DNA from: Mobilicoccus massiliensis
Lineage (GTDB): Bacteria > Actinomycetota > Actinomycetes > Actinomycetales > Dermatophilaceae
NCBI RefSeq assembly: GCF_000826525.2
Contig: NZ_LN651330.1
Location: forward strand, 124,001-188,000
Direction: 5' to 3'
DNA: 64,000 nt
Part shown: one piece after another, positions 63,855-64,000 of the stretch
How positions within the stretch are numbered: position 1 is the first letter of the stretch
How the letters are laid out: every line of letters begins with the position of its first letter
Notes under the pieces: model-generated
The model's database searches: none
Seen by the model: the letters and a program-made list of their open reading frames with translations, nothing else
What the model was told of the DNA's origin: nothing
Made by a program: the position numbers and the translations under genes

Positions 63855-64000
63855 GTACGCCTCAGATTCTCCACTTCGTGTGGATCGGCGATAATTCCAA
63901 GCGCCCCGATGGGTGTATCGAGTCCTGGCGTAAGCTGAATCCGGGCTATGAAATTCGCGTGTGGGGCAACGATGATCTGGCTTCGCGAAGCTGGGTGAAT
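63851..64000 (+). CDS. Glycosyltransferase with DXD motif (Gly_transf_sug-like), 5' part only
   Basis: Fifty codons to the window edge. The product begins with STPQILHFVWIGDNSKRPDG and continues ESWRKLNPGYEIRVWGNDDL, the N-terminal pattern of the sugar-binding glycosyltransferase family (OCH1/capsular type). The likely start is TTG 63851, overlapping the methyltransferase stop (TTGA) with GAAGG at good spacing. It would add a sugar to a surface or flagellar glycan together with the preceding gene. Confidence 0.8.
   Translation, partial: MSTPQILHFVWIGDNSKRPDGCIESWRKLNPGYEIRVWGNDDLASRSWVN

Overview
The window is a 64 kb piece of a high-GC chromosome with the gene style of an actinobacterium of the order Micrococcales: many GTG starts, frequent 4-nt stop/start overlaps, a GTP-type PEP carboxykinase, a LytR-CpsA-Psr protein, an actinobacterial CysK-CysE pair and Dcd of the mycobacterial type. 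A flagellin gene, a tryptophanase and a complete citrate lyase operon suggest a motile, facultatively fermentative organism. A motile Dermatophilaceae-type genus would fit, but the species cannot be fixed from this sequence. There is no rRNA, CRISPR array or prophage; the one clear mobile element is an IS3-family insertion sequence.

Layout. 1-6.9 kb: the start of a secreted D,D-carboxypeptidase (minus strand), dcd, an alpha/beta hydrolase, a four-gene osmoprotectant ABC importer and a dienelactone-hydrolase-like protein. 7.2-11 kb: a heterodimeric ABC exporter. 11-16 kb: a winged-helix protein and a giant membrane Fe-S oxidoreductase with an unusual repetitive tail. 16.5-19.3 kb: cysK-cysE (cysE carries a frameshift), two small stress-type proteins and tRNA-Ser(TGA). 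19.4-24.4 kb: a LacI regulator, a cold-shock protein, two tandem DedA-like membrane proteins, an LCP cell-wall ligase and tRNA-Ser(GCT). 24.5-33.4 kb: a two-component system, an FBP zinc-finger protein, an amino-acid permease with tryptophanase and their divergent regulator, and pckG. 33.7-41.8 kb: tRNA-Arg(ACG), NAD(P)HX dehydratase, a histidine phosphatase, several small membrane or regulatory genes, upp and tadA facing away from each other, and tRNA-Ser(CGA). 41.9-50 kb: a catalytically degenerate exonuclease-like membrane protein with a zinc knuckle, a dimethylarginine hydrolase, and the citC-D-E-F-X-G operon. 50.3-54.1 kb: an ADP-ribosylglycohydrolase-like protein, a LytR_C protein and a HerA-like ATPase. 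54.2-64 kb: two secreted repeat proteins, a flagellin gene split by the IS element, a DUF4190/4352-like membrane protein and the start of a lower-GC glycan-modification region (FkbM methyltransferase and a glycosyltransferase).

How the genes may work together. Tryptophanase, its permease and the YheO-like regulator form a catabolic unit for tryptophan. Citrate lyase would yield acetate and oxaloacetate, and PckG could carry oxaloacetate on to PEP. TadA edits the anticodon of the nearby tRNA-Arg(ACG). CysE and CysK normally form one complex, and the frameshift in cysE removes exactly the tail used for docking.

The most unusual signals are: (i) a 49-bp near-perfect inverted repeat that mirrors the whole upp-tadA promoter region including both start codons; (ii) several families of intergenic palindromic repeats (62 bp, 86 bp and 75-95 bp classes) and a 22-bp-arm inverted repeat at 5.8 kb; (iii) six copies of a KGKMSAADALAMM-type motif in the Fe-S reductase tail; (iv) a pseudo-exonuclease fused to a CCHC zinc knuckle; and (v) the IS insertion in flagellin. 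All calls come from reading the sequence alone; no database search was run.
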